Positions 6,527 through 13,573 of a stretch of 13,573 bases of DNA are shown piece by piece; the first letter of the stretch is position 1, and every line of letters starts with the position of its first letter. The position numbers were made by a program, and so were the translations under genes. This stretch comes from Erythrobacter sp. CCH5-A1 (GTDB taxonomy: Bacteria > Pseudomonadota > Alphaproteobacteria > Sphingomonadales > Sphingomonadaceae), in contig NZ_LSKQ01000292.1 in NCBI RefSeq assembly GCF_001557115.1, forward strand, positions 1 through 13,573, given 5' to 3'. The notes beneath the pieces are model-generated. The model did no database searches. It saw only the letters and a program-made list of their open reading frames with translations, and was not told the origin of the DNA.

Positions 6527-8065
6527 ATGGTTGAAGATGAACTCGGCACGTTGCGCGAAACCGGCATGCGGCTCATCGGTCTGGTCGCCGGCCTGATTGG
6601 TGGCACGCTGGTGATCTGGGCGATCCTTGCTGGTGCACTGCTGGTGGCTACGGCAGCCGCGACACTTGTTGCTGCGCCCCTGTGGTTTGCCAAGACCCGC
6701 CGCGCGGACCAGTCGGCGCGCCTCGCGATGGGGGTGACCTATCCGCTGCTTGCCGCGCTGCTGCTGGCGATGGCGAGCGGCACCGGCTGGATCATCGACA
6801 TGCACATGGTGTTCTTCTCCTTTCTCGCCATGCTAGCCGCGCTCGCCGATTGGCGGGTGATCGTGATTGGCACCATCGTAACGGCGGTCCACCACCTCGC
6901 GCTCAATTTCATCGCCCCCGCGCTTGTCTTCGACAGCAACGGGGACATCCTGCGGGTGATGTTCCACGCCGTGATTCTGGTGATCGAGGCAGCGGTCCTG
7001 ATCGCATTGTGCTGCAAGTTCGAGGCGCTTTTCGAGAATCTGGCCGACGTGCGCCGCGCCGAAGCTGCGCTCGAAGCGGAACGCGCGGCCGAGCGCGAGG
7101 CTATTGCGCAACAGCAGGAACAGGTACTGTCGGGCCTTTCAGGACGGCTCCAAGCCCTTGCTGCGGGCGATTTGTCGAGTCAACTCGTGGCCCCCTTCCC
7201 GGGCGAGTATGATCGTGCCCGCACCTTGCTGAACGGATCATGCGCCGAGTTGAACCAGCTGGTTGGCGCAGTGGCGCAAACGGCGGATCAGGTCGCGGCA
7301 GGCGCCCATGAATTGCGCATGGCCTCGGCCGACGTCGCGACGACGACCGAGCAGCAGACTGCTGCTATCGAGGGCGCCTCGCGCACTGCGGGCCAGCTGC
7401 TCGAAGACATCGAAGCGCAGGCGGGCCTCTGGGCCGAGACCCGCACGACCGCGCTCGACGCCAAGGCCGATGCCGATCGCGGCGCCGCAGAAATCACCGC
7501 CGCCGCCGAGGCCATCACGCGGATCGAGGCCTCCTCGGCAGAAATCGGCGAGATGATCGGCTTTATCGACACCATCGCCTTCCAGACCAACCTCTTGGCC
7601 TTGAACGCCGGCGTCGAGGCCGCGCGCGCGGGCGAGGCGGGCAAGGGCTTTGCGGTGGTCGCCGGCGAAGTGCGCGAGCTTGCCCAACGCTCGGCCGAAT
7701 CGGCAACCGCGATCAAGGCGTTGGTCGCCAACTCCAAGGAAGAGGTCGCTGTCGGCGTGGCGCGGGTGCAGCAGCTTGTCACCCTGCTCGCCTCGCTGGT
7801 CGCGCGCTTCTCCGACATTGCCGGGAAGGTCGATCACATCGCACAAGGCTCGGAAGGGTCGCTCGAGGCGATCCGACGGATCAATGCCGCGATGGGCTTG
7901 CTCGACCGCGGGATGCAGCAAAACGCGGCGATGGCCGAACAGACCAGCGCCGCCTCGGTCGAACTGCTGCGCAGCGCCGAGGAGCTGAGCGGCCAGGTGT
8001 CGCGCTTCCGCCAGCCGGACAGCGCCGTCGCCCCCGCCGCCCTGCCGCTGAGCCGCGCCGCATGA
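6527..8065 (+). CDS. Methyl-accepting chemotaxis protein with six-helix, His-containing membrane sensor
   Basis: The 512-residue chemoreceptor has an unusual sensor. About six hydrophobic segments (near 14-31, 34-53, 69-85, 93-108, 111-131 and 142-162) are joined by short loops, so there is no large periplasmic domain. Within or next to these helices are DMHMVFF (His93), ADWR (Asp108), HHLALNF (His122/123) and FHAVILVIE (His147, Glu154), a pattern I recall from other alphaproteobacterial receptors. It could bind haem, metal or a quinone; this is inference. A coiled coil and a HAMP-like segment (GDLSSQL, about 217-223) follow, then the signalling tip [19 protein letters not shown] (about 351-370). 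The C-terminus ends LPLSRAA, with no WxxF pentapeptide. The start at 6527 follows GGGGTAG; the frame extends upstream to 6437, but that part lacks membrane character and overlaps the previous gene. Confidence 0.9.
   Translation: MVEDELGTLRETGMRLIGLVAGLIGGTLVIWAILAGALLVATAAATLVAAPLWFAKTRRADQSARLAMGVTYPLLAALLLAMASGTGWIIDMHMVFFSFLAMLAALADWRVIVIGTIVTAVHHLALNFIAPALVFDSNGDILRVMFHAVILVIEAAVLIALCCKFEALFENLADVRRAEAALEAERAAEREAIAQQQEQVLSGLSGRLQALAAGDLSSQLVAPFPGEYDRARTLLNGSCAELNQLVGAVAQTADQVAAGAHELRMASADVATTTEQQTAAIEGASRTAGQLLEDIEAQAGLWAETRTTALDAKADADRGAAEITAAAEAITRIEASSAEIGEMIGFIDTIAFQTNLLALNAGVEAARAGEAGKGFAVVAGEVRELAQRSAESATAIKALVANSKEEVAVGVARVQQLVTLLASLVARFSDIAGKVDHIAQGSEGSLEAIRRINAAMGLLDRGMQQNAAMAEQTSAASVELLRSAEELSGQVSRFRQPDSAVAPAALPLSRAA
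7580..7653 (+). repeat. Direct repeat, copy 1 (signalling-tip region shared by the two MCP genes)
   Basis: The 74 bases match 9083-9156 at 69 positions, including an exact 29-base run (7625-7653 against 9128-9156). The five differences are all synonymous. The repeat codes for the conserved receptor tip. The offset is 1503 bases and both copies are in the same frame. Confidence 0.8.
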
Positions 8066-8084
8066 CCCGTTCCGCCATCCGCTT

Positions 8085-8094
8085 TCTTCGAAGA
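8085..8094 (+). repeat. 10-bp palindrome between the two MCP genes
   Basis: TCTTCGAAGA is a perfect palindrome in the 60-base gap before the globin-coupled MCP, 31 bases upstream of its start. It could be an operator half or chance; no clear -35/-10 pair stands beside it. Confidence 0.3.
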
Positions 8095-8111
8095 TCGTTC
8101 CAGCCTACACC

Positions 8112-8118
8112 AAAGGAG
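8112..8118 (+). promoter_or_regulatory. Strong ribosome binding site of the globin-coupled MCP
   Basis: AAAGGAG lies 7 bases before the ATG at 8126. It is the best Shine-Dalgarno match in the window and fixes that start codon. Confidence 0.8.
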
Positions 8119-8125
8119 CTTTGAA

Positions 8126-9568
8126 ATGTCCGCCGATCCGTTGCAGGAGCGTCTCGATTATTACGGCCTCGCCGAGGTCCGCCAATCCACGCTCGCCGGT
8201 ATCGGCCGGGCGCTGAAGCGCCGGCTCGACGGGGCGCTGGACGGTTTCTACAAGGTCATCGCATCGCGCAAGGAACTGTCGGACCATTTCGACAGCCCGC
8301 AGCAGATGGCCCGCGCCAAGGGGATGCAGGCCGAACACTGGCTGGCGGTGTTCCGCGACGGGGTGGACCGGCGCTTCTACGATCGCGCCACCCGCATCGG
8401 CAATGTCCACGCGCGGATCGGGCTCGAGCCCAAGTGGTATGTCGGCGCCTATGGCCTCGTGCTTGACGAACTGGTCACCGCGATCATCGCCCCGGGCTGG
8501 AAGGCCTGGCTTCCGTGGAAGCGTGCCCAGGCACGGCAAGTGGCGATCCTGATCAAGGTCGCATTGCTGGACATCGACCTTGCGCTCTCGGGCTATTTCC
8601 ACAATTCCGAAGAGCGCGTGCGCACGCTGGTCAGCGACAAGCTAGGCTCCGCTCTGCGCGAGGTCGCCGCGGGCGATCTCACCGCGCGGATCGACGGGTT
8701 TCCGCCCGAATATGCCCAGGTCCAGCATGACTTCAACGCCGCGCTCGGCACGCTTGCCGCTACGCTCGGCAATGTGATGAGCGGGATGCAGGCGATGAAC
8801 GCAGGGGCGACCGAGATCCGCTCGGCTGCCGACGACCTGTCGCGCCGCACCGAGGAACAGGCCGCCAATCTCGAGGAAACCGCTACCGCCATCGTCTCGA
8901 TCAACGCCAGCGTCCAGGAAAGCGCCTCGATCAGCGCGAACGCGCGGCGCACCATCACCGACACCACCGCACGCGCCGCCGATGGCTCGCAGATCGTCAG
9001 CGAGGCGGTCGGTGCGATGCAGCAGATCGAAAGCTCCTCGCAGGAGATCAACTCGATCATCGCGGTGATCGAGAGCATTTCGTTCCAGACCAACCTGCTG
9101 GCCTTGAACGCGGGCGTCGAAGCCGCACGCGCGGGCGAGGCGGGCAAGGGCTTTGCCGTCGTCGCCAACGAAGTCCGCGCGCTCGCGCAGCGCTGCGCCG
9201 AGGCCGCCGACGAGGTCAAGGCGCTGATCTCGTCGAGCTCGGTGCAGGTCAGCCGCGGGGTCGATCTGGTCGGGCGCAGCGGCGATGCCTTCGCTGCGAT
9301 CACCCGCGACATCACCACGCTGTCCGAAGCGATCCAGTCGATCGCCACCTCGGCCGCGGTCCAGGCGGAAAACCTCTCGCAGATCACCACCGTGGTGGGC
9401 GAGCTTGACCGCTCGACCCAGCAGAACGCGGCGATGGCGGAAGAATGCACCGCCGCGGCGACGTCCCTCACGCGCGAAGCGGGGCTGCTCGACAGCGCCT
9501 TGTCGCAGTTCACAGTGGGCGCGCGCGGCGGCTTTGCCCAGCCCGTCCTGCTCCCTCGCGCCGCCTGA
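8126..9568 (+). CDS. Globin-coupled methyl-accepting chemotaxis protein (HemAT-like aerotaxis receptor)
   Basis: The 480-residue receptor begins with a protoglobin sensor (about 1-165). The segment RIGNVHARIGLEPKWYVGAY carries the proximal haem ligand His95 and is diagnostic of globin-coupled sensors. Tyr42 in DGFYKVI may be the distal Tyr that contacts bound oxygen, which is inference. No membrane segment is seen, so the receptor should be cytoplasmic. A HAMP-like segment (EVAAGDLTARIDGFPPEY, about 178-195) follows, then a coiled coil and the tip [19 protein letters not shown] (about 320-338). By family knowledge (HemAT) it senses oxygen or another diatomic gas and drives aerotaxis. The C-terminus ends LLPRAA without a WxxF tail. 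It is 60 bases after the previous MCP with its own strong ribosome site, so it may be co-transcribed or have its own promoter. It converges on the minus-strand gene ending at 9574. Confidence 0.95.
   Translation: MSADPLQERLDYYGLAEVRQSTLAGIGRALKRRLDGALDGFYKVIASRKELSDHFDSPQQMARAKGMQAEHWLAVFRDGVDRRFYDRATRIGNVHARIGLEPKWYVGAYGLVLDELVTAIIAPGWKAWLPWKRAQARQVAILIKVALLDIDLALSGYFHNSEERVRTLVSDKLGSALREVAAGDLTARIDGFPPEYAQVQHDFNAALGTLAATLGNVMSGMQAMNAGATEIRSAADDLSRRTEEQAANLEETATAIVSINASVQESASISANARRTITDTTARAADGSQIVSEAVGAMQQIESSSQEINSIIAVIESISFQTNLLALNAGVEAARAGEAGKGFAVVANEVRALAQRCAEAADEVKALISSSSVQVSRGVDLVGRSGDAFAAITRDITTLSEAIQSIATSAAVQAENLSQITTVVGELDRSTQQNAAMAEECTAAATSLTREAGLLDSALSQFTVGARGGFAQPVLLPRAA
9083..9156 (+). 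repeat. Direct repeat, copy 2 (signalling-tip region shared by the two MCP genes)
   Basis: This is the second copy of the 74-base tip repeat at 7580-7653. Homologous recombination between the copies would delete 1503 bases and leave an in-frame hybrid carrying the membrane sensor and the C-terminal end of the globin-coupled receptor. Confidence 0.8.
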
Positions 9569-9573
9569 CGGGA

Positions 9574-10719
9574 CTATTCGGCCGGCTGCGGCACGACCGC
9601 GGCATCTTCGGCGACGCGCGGGTCGGGCGCATCGGCGCCTGCCCGCGCGCCGCGCTGCAGCAGGAAGAACACCAGCGCCGCGCCCGCCAGAGGCAGGTAG
9701 AAGAAGATCAGCCGCCAGGTGCTCATCGCCGCCACCAGCACGCCGGCGGCAACGAAGGGGGCAAACAGCAGCAGGAACCCCGCCTCCGCCCCGCCCGCGC
9801 CGCCCGGGGTCGGCACCACCGAGCTGATCGACTGGACGAGGTATTGCAACAGCCAGTAGAGCGCCGGGTGCCATTCCTGGCCAAAGGCCGCGAGCACCAG
9901 GCCTGCAATCGAGAAGCGCGCCAGCCATTGCGCCAGCGCGAGCGCGAGATTGGCGAGCGCCATGCCCTTGCCGCGCCGCATCACCCCGAGCCAGTCCGTC
10001 ACCACATGAGCACCGAAATCGCGGGCGCGGGCGAGGAGCGCCGCGGCGCGGGCGCGCGGCCCTTCGCCGAGCAGTCCGGCCCGCAGCGCCCCGACCAGTC
10101 CCGTGACCAGCGCGATCACGCCCAGCGCGATCCCTGCGATGAGCACCAGATCGGTCTCGATCTGCACCACCAGCCCCTGCTGCCGGCCGAGGAAATCGGC
10201 CAGCTGAAACCCGCTGAATGTGACGCACAGCGCCGCCAGCGAGGTCATCACCAGCGCATCCTCGGCCGTCTGGAGCGAGATCAGCGTCGCCGCGCGGCGT
10301 GCCGGCACGCCCTCGCCGAGAAGGAACAGCATCTTGATCGGCATCCCGCCCGCGGCGGAAGGCGTAATCGAGTTGGTGACCATCGTCCCGGTCACCACCT
10401 TCAGTCCCCCGCGAAAGCCGAGCCCGACGCCGAGGAACCGTCCCCACAGCGCGAAGCGCAGCGAGTTGGCGAGCATCGGCACGAAGGCGATTGCCGCCGC
10501 CAGCAGCAGCAGTCCCGGCGCGACCAGCCGGCCGGCAAGATCGATCCCGCCCAGTGACCAAACCAGCACCGCGACATTGGCCAGCGCCACCAGCGGCAGC
10601 ACCGAGAGCGCGATCGTCAAGGTGCGGCGCGGCAGACGCTGCCACGGGGCTAGCGCGGGCTTGGAGGTTTCCGGATCGCTCAAGAGACGTTCAATGCCCG
10701 CTTCACGGGGCCGAGCCAC
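9574..10719 (-). CDS. UPF0104 / lysylphosphatidylglycerol synthase-like (MprF flippase domain) membrane protein
   Basis: The 381-residue protein is a polytopic inner-membrane protein of the family that includes the flippase half of MprF and HpnL. Hydrophobic segments occur near 36-56, 66-83, 142-175, 190-212, 255-280, 290-302, 313-333 and 337-354. Family motifs are TNSITPSAAGGMPIKM (about 115-130) and SSVVPTPGGAGGAEAG (about 299-314). There is no catalytic synthase domain, so it would move or help export a lipid rather than aminoacylate it. The ATG at 10719 overlaps the upstream glycosyltransferase by 40 bases. A TTG at 10683-10681 makes a tight TTGA overlap with that stop and would remove 12 charged residues, so it may be the true start. 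The C-terminal 25 residues are acidic and probably disordered. The pairing with a GT4 enzyme suggests a lipid glycosylation/transport step; substrate unknown. Confidence 0.85.
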   Translation of the reverse strand: MARPREAGIERLLSDPETSKPALAPWQRLPRRTLTIALSVLPLVALANVAVLVWSLGGIDLAGRLVAPGLLLLAAAIAFVPMLANSLRFALWGRFLGVGLGFRGGLKVVTGTMVTNSITPSAAGGMPIKMLFLLGEGVPARRAATLISLQTAEDALVMTSLAALCVTFSGFQLADFLGRQQGLVVQIETDLVLIAGIALGVIALVTGLVGALRAGLLGEGPRARAAALLARARDFGAHVVTDWLGVMRRGKGMALANLALALAQWLARFSIAGLVLAAFGQEWHPALYWLLQYLVQSISSVVPTPGGAGGAEAGFLLLFAPFVAAGVLVAAMSTWRLIFFYLPLAGAALVFFLLQRGARAGADAPDPRVAEDAAVVPQPAE

Positions 10720-11918
10720 GCCCCGCGCGCCATGCGGGCATCGCGCGCGGCAAGGGCTGCGGCATATTCGACATTGATGAGCTGTTCGAAGGTCTGCGGC
10801 CAGCGGTTGTGCGCCGCGGCGAGCGCCAGACTGCGCTGGCGGCGTCCGGCGTAATCATCGCGCCATACCTCGACCACCCCGCGCGCCATCGCCACCGGGT
10901 CGTCGACCGGGCCGAGGTAGCCGGTGCCGGGCGGCACGCGCTCGGGCATCGCGCCGCTCGCCACCCCCACCACCGGCAGACCGGAGGCCTGCGCCTCGAG
11001 CACCGAGATGCCGAAGGTCTCGTCGGCCATGCCGCTGACATAGATGTCGGAGGAAGCCAGCGCCCGGGCCAGCGCGGCGCGGTCGGTCTCGTAGCCAGGG
11101 AAGGCGATCGGCAAGCCCTTGGCCTCTTCCATCAGTACCTCGCGCAGCTTGCCGTCGCCCATCAGCACCATGCTCGCGCCCATCGCGCGCGGCAATTGCT
11201 TGAACATCTCGACCAGCACATAGGCGCGCTTCTCGTTGTCGAGCCGCCCGGCATAGATCAGCAGCGGGCCGCCATTGTCCGGCAGGCCCATCTCGGCGCG
11301 GAAACCCGGATCGCGGTGGCCGGGGGAGAAGATGTCGATATCGACCCCAAGGCCCAGCACCCCGGTGTTGTGATAGCCGAGCCCCCCCAGCATCCCGCGG
11401 GCTTCCTGATTGAGGGTGTAGACCCGGTCGAAGCGGTGGTAGGTCATCCACGCGTAGAAATAGGCGACATTGCGGAAAAAGCTTGCAGGATAGTGGCCCG
11501 AAAGGTCCTTCATCACGCGGTAAACCTGCGCGTTGGGGAAATCGGTCCGGTAGCCGGCGACCAGCGCAGTGTTGGGATAGCGCCGGCGGTGGCGGATCGC
11601 GATCCACGGCAGCACCCAGGGGCACAGGCTCTCGATGATGTCGGGCTGATATTCCTTCAGGAGCGCGAAGACCGCGTCATTGCGGTTGATCCAGCGGTAG
11701 TTGGGGCTGCCCCACACCAGCGGCGCGCCGACCTCGGCAAAGATCGTGCGACCCTCCACGGTGATGCGGTCTTCCGGGCCCGGCACGATCTGGAGCAGCC
11801 GGTGCTCGGTGTTCTCCTGAAAGAACTTCTTCTTTTCCTTGAGGTAGGTGGAGATGCCACCGCCACCGGTGGGCGACCAGCTCTGAGTCAGGTCGCAAAT
11901 CAGCAGATCTTTCGCCAT
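10680..11918 (-). CDS. GT4-family glycosyltransferase (GT-B fold)
   Basis: This 412-residue cytoplasmic or membrane-associated enzyme is predicted to be a retaining glycosyltransferase using a nucleotide-sugar donor. The N-terminal Rossmann half has the glycine loop SPTGGGGISTYL (about 15-26) and AGYRTDFP (about 121-128), similar in place to the HTDFP motif of MgtA/PimB-like mannosyltransferases. The C-terminal half shows LLIYAGRLDNEKRAYVLVEM (about 219-238), MGDGKLRE and the E-x7-E donor motif ETFGISVLE (Glu300 to Glu308). The start at 11918 (MAKDLLICDL) was chosen because it begins the first strand and follows AAAAAGG on the minus strand; the frame extends to 11981, but those 21 residues look non-coding. 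The donor and acceptor cannot be read from the sequence. It is the upstream partner of the overlapping UPF0104 gene. The 193 bases upstream (11919-12111) hold no gene or clear terminator. Confidence 0.9.
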   Translation of the reverse strand: MAKDLLICDLTQSWSPTGGGGISTYLKEKKKFFQENTEHRLLQIVPGPEDRITVEGRTIFAEVGAPLVWGSPNYRWINRNDAVFALLKEYQPDIIESLCPWVLPWIAIRHRRRYPNTALVAGYRTDFPNAQVYRVMKDLSGHYPASFFRNVAYFYAWMTYHRFDRVYTLNQEARGMLGGLGYHNTGVLGLGVDIDIFSPGHRDPGFRAEMGLPDNGGPLLIYAGRLDNEKRAYVLVEMFKQLPRAMGASMVLMGDGKLREVLMEEAKGLPIAFPGYETDRAALARALASSDIYVSGMADETFGISVLEAQASGLPVVGVASGAMPERVPPGTGYLGPVDDPVAMARGVVEVWRDDYAGRRQRSLALAAAHNRWPQTFEQLINVEYAAALAARDARMARGAWLGPVKRALNVS

Positions 11919-11925
11919 GCACACG

Positions 11926-11932
11926 CCTTTTT
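11926..11932 (-). promoter_or_regulatory. Ribosome binding site of the GT4 glycosyltransferase
   Basis: On the minus strand AAAAAGG ends 7 bases before the ATG at 11918. It supports this start over the longer frame beginning at 11981. Confidence 0.55.
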
Positions 11933-12111
11933 CGGCTCGGCCGCGGCGACCAGAGGGGAGCCATGAGCGTGGAGGGCGCAAAGCAGGCTCGGGCGCGCGG
12001 CAGGGTTGCGCACCATTGCCCGCAATGCATTTCGCCAGCGCGACAGTTTGCGGTCAGTTCGGTGGCGATATGCCGACCAGAACGTGACCAATATGCGTCA
12101 TCCGTGTCAGA

Positions 12112-13545
12112 TTACCGCGATTTCATGATCGCAGGCGCCGACGGAACCGGCGTGCCGGTGAGGATCGCGGTGCCCTCGTTCGCGAGGATCCCGACGACCT
12201 GTGTCCAGACCGCGACGTTCTGCCGCAGCTGGGCCGGATCGATCTTGTCGAGCGTGTCGTCAGGCGTGTGGTGGAGATCGAAATAGCGGGTGCCGTCCTG
12301 CTGCAGATCGACGAGCGCGCCCTTCTGGTCGCGCACGATATTGAGATCCGCGCCGCCGCCTGCGACGTCGGTGCCGGCCGAAACGCCGAAGCGGGCCACT
12401 GCGAGTGCAATCTTCTTGTGGAGCTCCGGGTTGGTGGTGCGGAAATTCGAATCGAACCGCCAGATGCGGTCCGCGCCGAAATCGCTTTCGAGGCCGACGG
12501 CGATGGGCTCGGCCAGATGCGCCTTGCTGTAGGCCTTGCTGCCCCACAGCCCGGTCTCCTCGGCGCCCGCGAACAGCACGCGAATGGTGCGCAAGGGCTG
12601 GCCAGCCTTGGCCACGTTCAGCGCCGCCCCGGCGATGATCGCGCAGCCCGCGCCGTCGTCGATCGCGCCCGTACCGAGCCACCAGCTGTCGAGGTGACAC
12701 GCGAGCAGCACCGGCGGGAGCGCGGGATTGCGCCCGACAATTTCGCCCACGACGTTACCGCTCTGCGTCTCGCCGAGGAATTGCGGGGTCAGCACCAGCT
12801 TCATGGTGATCGGCTTGCCCTTGGCGCGGGCGAACATGCGCTCGAGGTTCGCCGCATCGGGATTGCTGAGCGCGCCCGCCGGAGTGGGCGTCACGCCTTC
12901 GGGGAAGCTGGTGCCACCAGTGTGAGGGTTGCGGTGATCGTCGGTGCCGACCGACTTGATGACGGTGGCAAGCGCCCCCTTCTTCGCCGCAATCCCCGCC
13001 GCGACCCAGCGCGTGGGGCCGGCAAAACCGTACTGGCTGCCATCCTGCGTGCGGGTCATGTCGTTGCTGACGAAGGCGATCCTGCCCTTGAGGCTGCCTT
13101 CGGGCGCGGCCTGCAATTCGGCGACGCTCGCGAACATCACCACTTCGGCGGTGATTCCTTCAGGGCCGGTCGAGGCCGTGTCGCCCAGCGGCGCGATGGC
13201 GAAGCTCTGCGGGAAGGGGCTGACGATCTCGGCCGTGCCCGGCTCGCCCGGCACCCAGGTGGGCATCATGTAGGGTTCGTCCGCGACGTTCTGGAAGCCC
13301 CTTTCCTTCAGCCATTGCACTGCCCACGCCCGCCCCCGCGCCTCGGCCTCGGTGCCCGCCTGACGCTGGCCGACTTCGGTGGTGATGCCCTCGACGAAAT
13401 CCCAGGCATTGACGTCGCTCTTGAGTGCATTGTCCGCCACCTGCTCGAGGCTCGGGACCGGCGGCAGAGCGGGGGCCGGGGGCGTCTTGGCTTGAACAGG
13501 AAGGCTGAGCGAAAGCGCGGCGAGCGCGGTCATTGTGCGGTTCAT
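12112..13545 (-). CDS. Secreted M28-family zinc metallopeptidase (carboxypeptidase Q-like)
   Basis: The 477-residue precursor has a signal peptide (MNRTMTALAALSLSLPVQA, likely cut after VQA), so it acts in the periplasm or outside. A PA-like insert (about 120-235) may shape substrate entry. The M28 co-catalytic zinc site is complete: His284 and Asp286 in CHLDSWW, Asp296 in GAIDDGAG, Glu329/Glu330 in GAEETGLWGS, Asp355 in ESDFGAD and His425/426 in DLHHTPDDT. It should cleave amino-terminal residues or dipeptides; specificity cannot be read. The stop is TAA at 12114-12112. The start at 13545 is uncertain, since only 9 genuine bases (13546-13554) lie upstream before a sequencing adapter; Met5 at 13533 is an alternative. 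The apparent MYKRQ extension at the contig edge is adapter translation. It shares a strand with the GT4 gene but is 193 bases away, so co-transcription is uncertain. Confidence 0.92.
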   Translation of the reverse strand: MNRTMTALAALSLSLPVQAKTPPAPALPPVPSLEQVADNALKSDVNAWDFVEGITTEVGQRQAGTEAEARGRAWAVQWLKERGFQNVADEPYMMPTWVPGEPGTAEIVSPFPQSFAIAPLGDTASTGPEGITAEVVMFASVAELQAAPEGSLKGRIAFVSNDMTRTQDGSQYGFAGPTRWVAAGIAAKKGALATVIKSVGTDDHRNPHTGGTSFPEGVTPTPAGALSNPDAANLERMFARAKGKPITMKLVLTPQFLGETQSGNVVGEIVGRNPALPPVLLACHLDSWWLGTGAIDDGAGCAIIAGAALNVAKAGQPLRTIRVLFAGAEETGLWGSKAYSKAHLAEPIAVGLESDFGADRIWRFDSNFRTTNPELHKKIALAVARFGVSAGTDVAGGGADLNIVRDQKGALVDLQQDGTRYFDLHHTPDDTLDKIDPAQLRQNVAVWTQVVGILANEGTAILTGTPVPSAPAIMKSR

Positions 13546-13554
13546 GGCGCAAGG

Positions 13555-13573
13555 CTGTCTCTTATACACATCT
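13555..13573. other. Tn5/Nextera transposase mosaic end (library adapter remnant)
   Basis: The last 19 bases, CTGTCTCTTATACACATCT, are exactly the Tn5 mosaic end used in Nextera tagmentation libraries. They sit flush at the window end, so they are almost certainly untrimmed adapter on a contig edge and not genomic sequence. They add the false residues MYKRQ to the minus-strand peptidase frame. Confidence 0.96.

Noticed and set aside
9560..9640. Bidirectional terminator between the convergent genes
   Set aside because: Only short GC stems (about 4-6 bases) with long loops or no U-run were found in or beside the 5-base gap.
8642..10645. Minus-strand open frame of 667 codons spanning the globin MCP and UPF0104 genes
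   Set aside because: It crosses the convergent junction of two strongly supported genes, in a different frame from the UPF0104 gene, and its composition is Arg/Gly/Ala-biased.
12030..12065. Imperfect tandem CAGTT repeats
   Set aside because: The two units differ in length and spacing and do not recur, so they are likely chance.
11919..12111. Promoter or terminator between the M28 peptidase and the glycosyltransferase
   Set aside because: A weak TTGGTC-like element and a 5-base stem were seen on the minus strand, but spacing and strength are too poor to call.
11963..12286. Plus-strand open frame of 107 codons over the intergenic gap
   Set aside because: Most of it lies antisense to the M28 peptidase C-terminus, and no ribosome site or domain supports it.

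Overview
The window is GC-rich and almost entirely coding. It looks like a piece of an alphaproteobacterial chromosome, probably Sphingomonadales. That placement is inferred from the style of the proteins ([24 protein letters not shown] receptor tips, an alphaproteobacterial-type CheA and a globin-coupled receptor), not from a marker gene. The right-hand end is a contig edge: the last 19 bases are exactly the Tn5/Nextera mosaic end and are not genomic.

Bases 1-9568 hold a plus-strand chemotaxis operon with very tight spacing. In order it encodes: the C-terminal tail of a methyl-accepting chemotaxis protein (MCP) ending in DWSEF; a small STAS protein; CheA; CheR; CheB; CheD; CheY; CheW; a 101-residue helical protein with a DxxxQ motif like that of the phosphatases CheZ/CheT; a 100-residue membrane-anchored protein of unknown role; an MCP with a six-helix, histidine-containing membrane sensor; and a soluble globin-coupled MCP. 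Four junctions are ATGA overlaps or 2-base gaps (STAS/CheA, CheA/CheR, CheR/CheB, CheB/CheD), so translational coupling is likely. Together the genes form a full pathway: receptors and CheW control the kinase CheA, which phosphorylates CheY and CheB. CheR, CheB and CheD adjust receptor methylation and deamidation. The STAS protein and the DxxxQ protein are candidates for tuning or ending the signal. No flagellar or pilus gene is present, so the output is not defined by this window.

Bases 9574-13554 are on the minus strand and converge on the chemotaxis operon with only 5 bases between stop codons. From right to left they encode a secreted M28 zinc metallopeptidase, then (after a 193-base gap) a GT4 glycosyltransferase and a UPF0104/MprF-flippase-like membrane protein that overlap. 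The last two look like a cell-envelope or lipid-modifying pair. 

No tRNA, rRNA, CRISPR array, insertion sequence or gene-free stretch above 300 bases was seen. The most interesting parts are the small DxxxQ protein, the neighbouring uncharacterised membrane protein, and the pairing of a histidine-containing membrane receptor with a haem-globin receptor.
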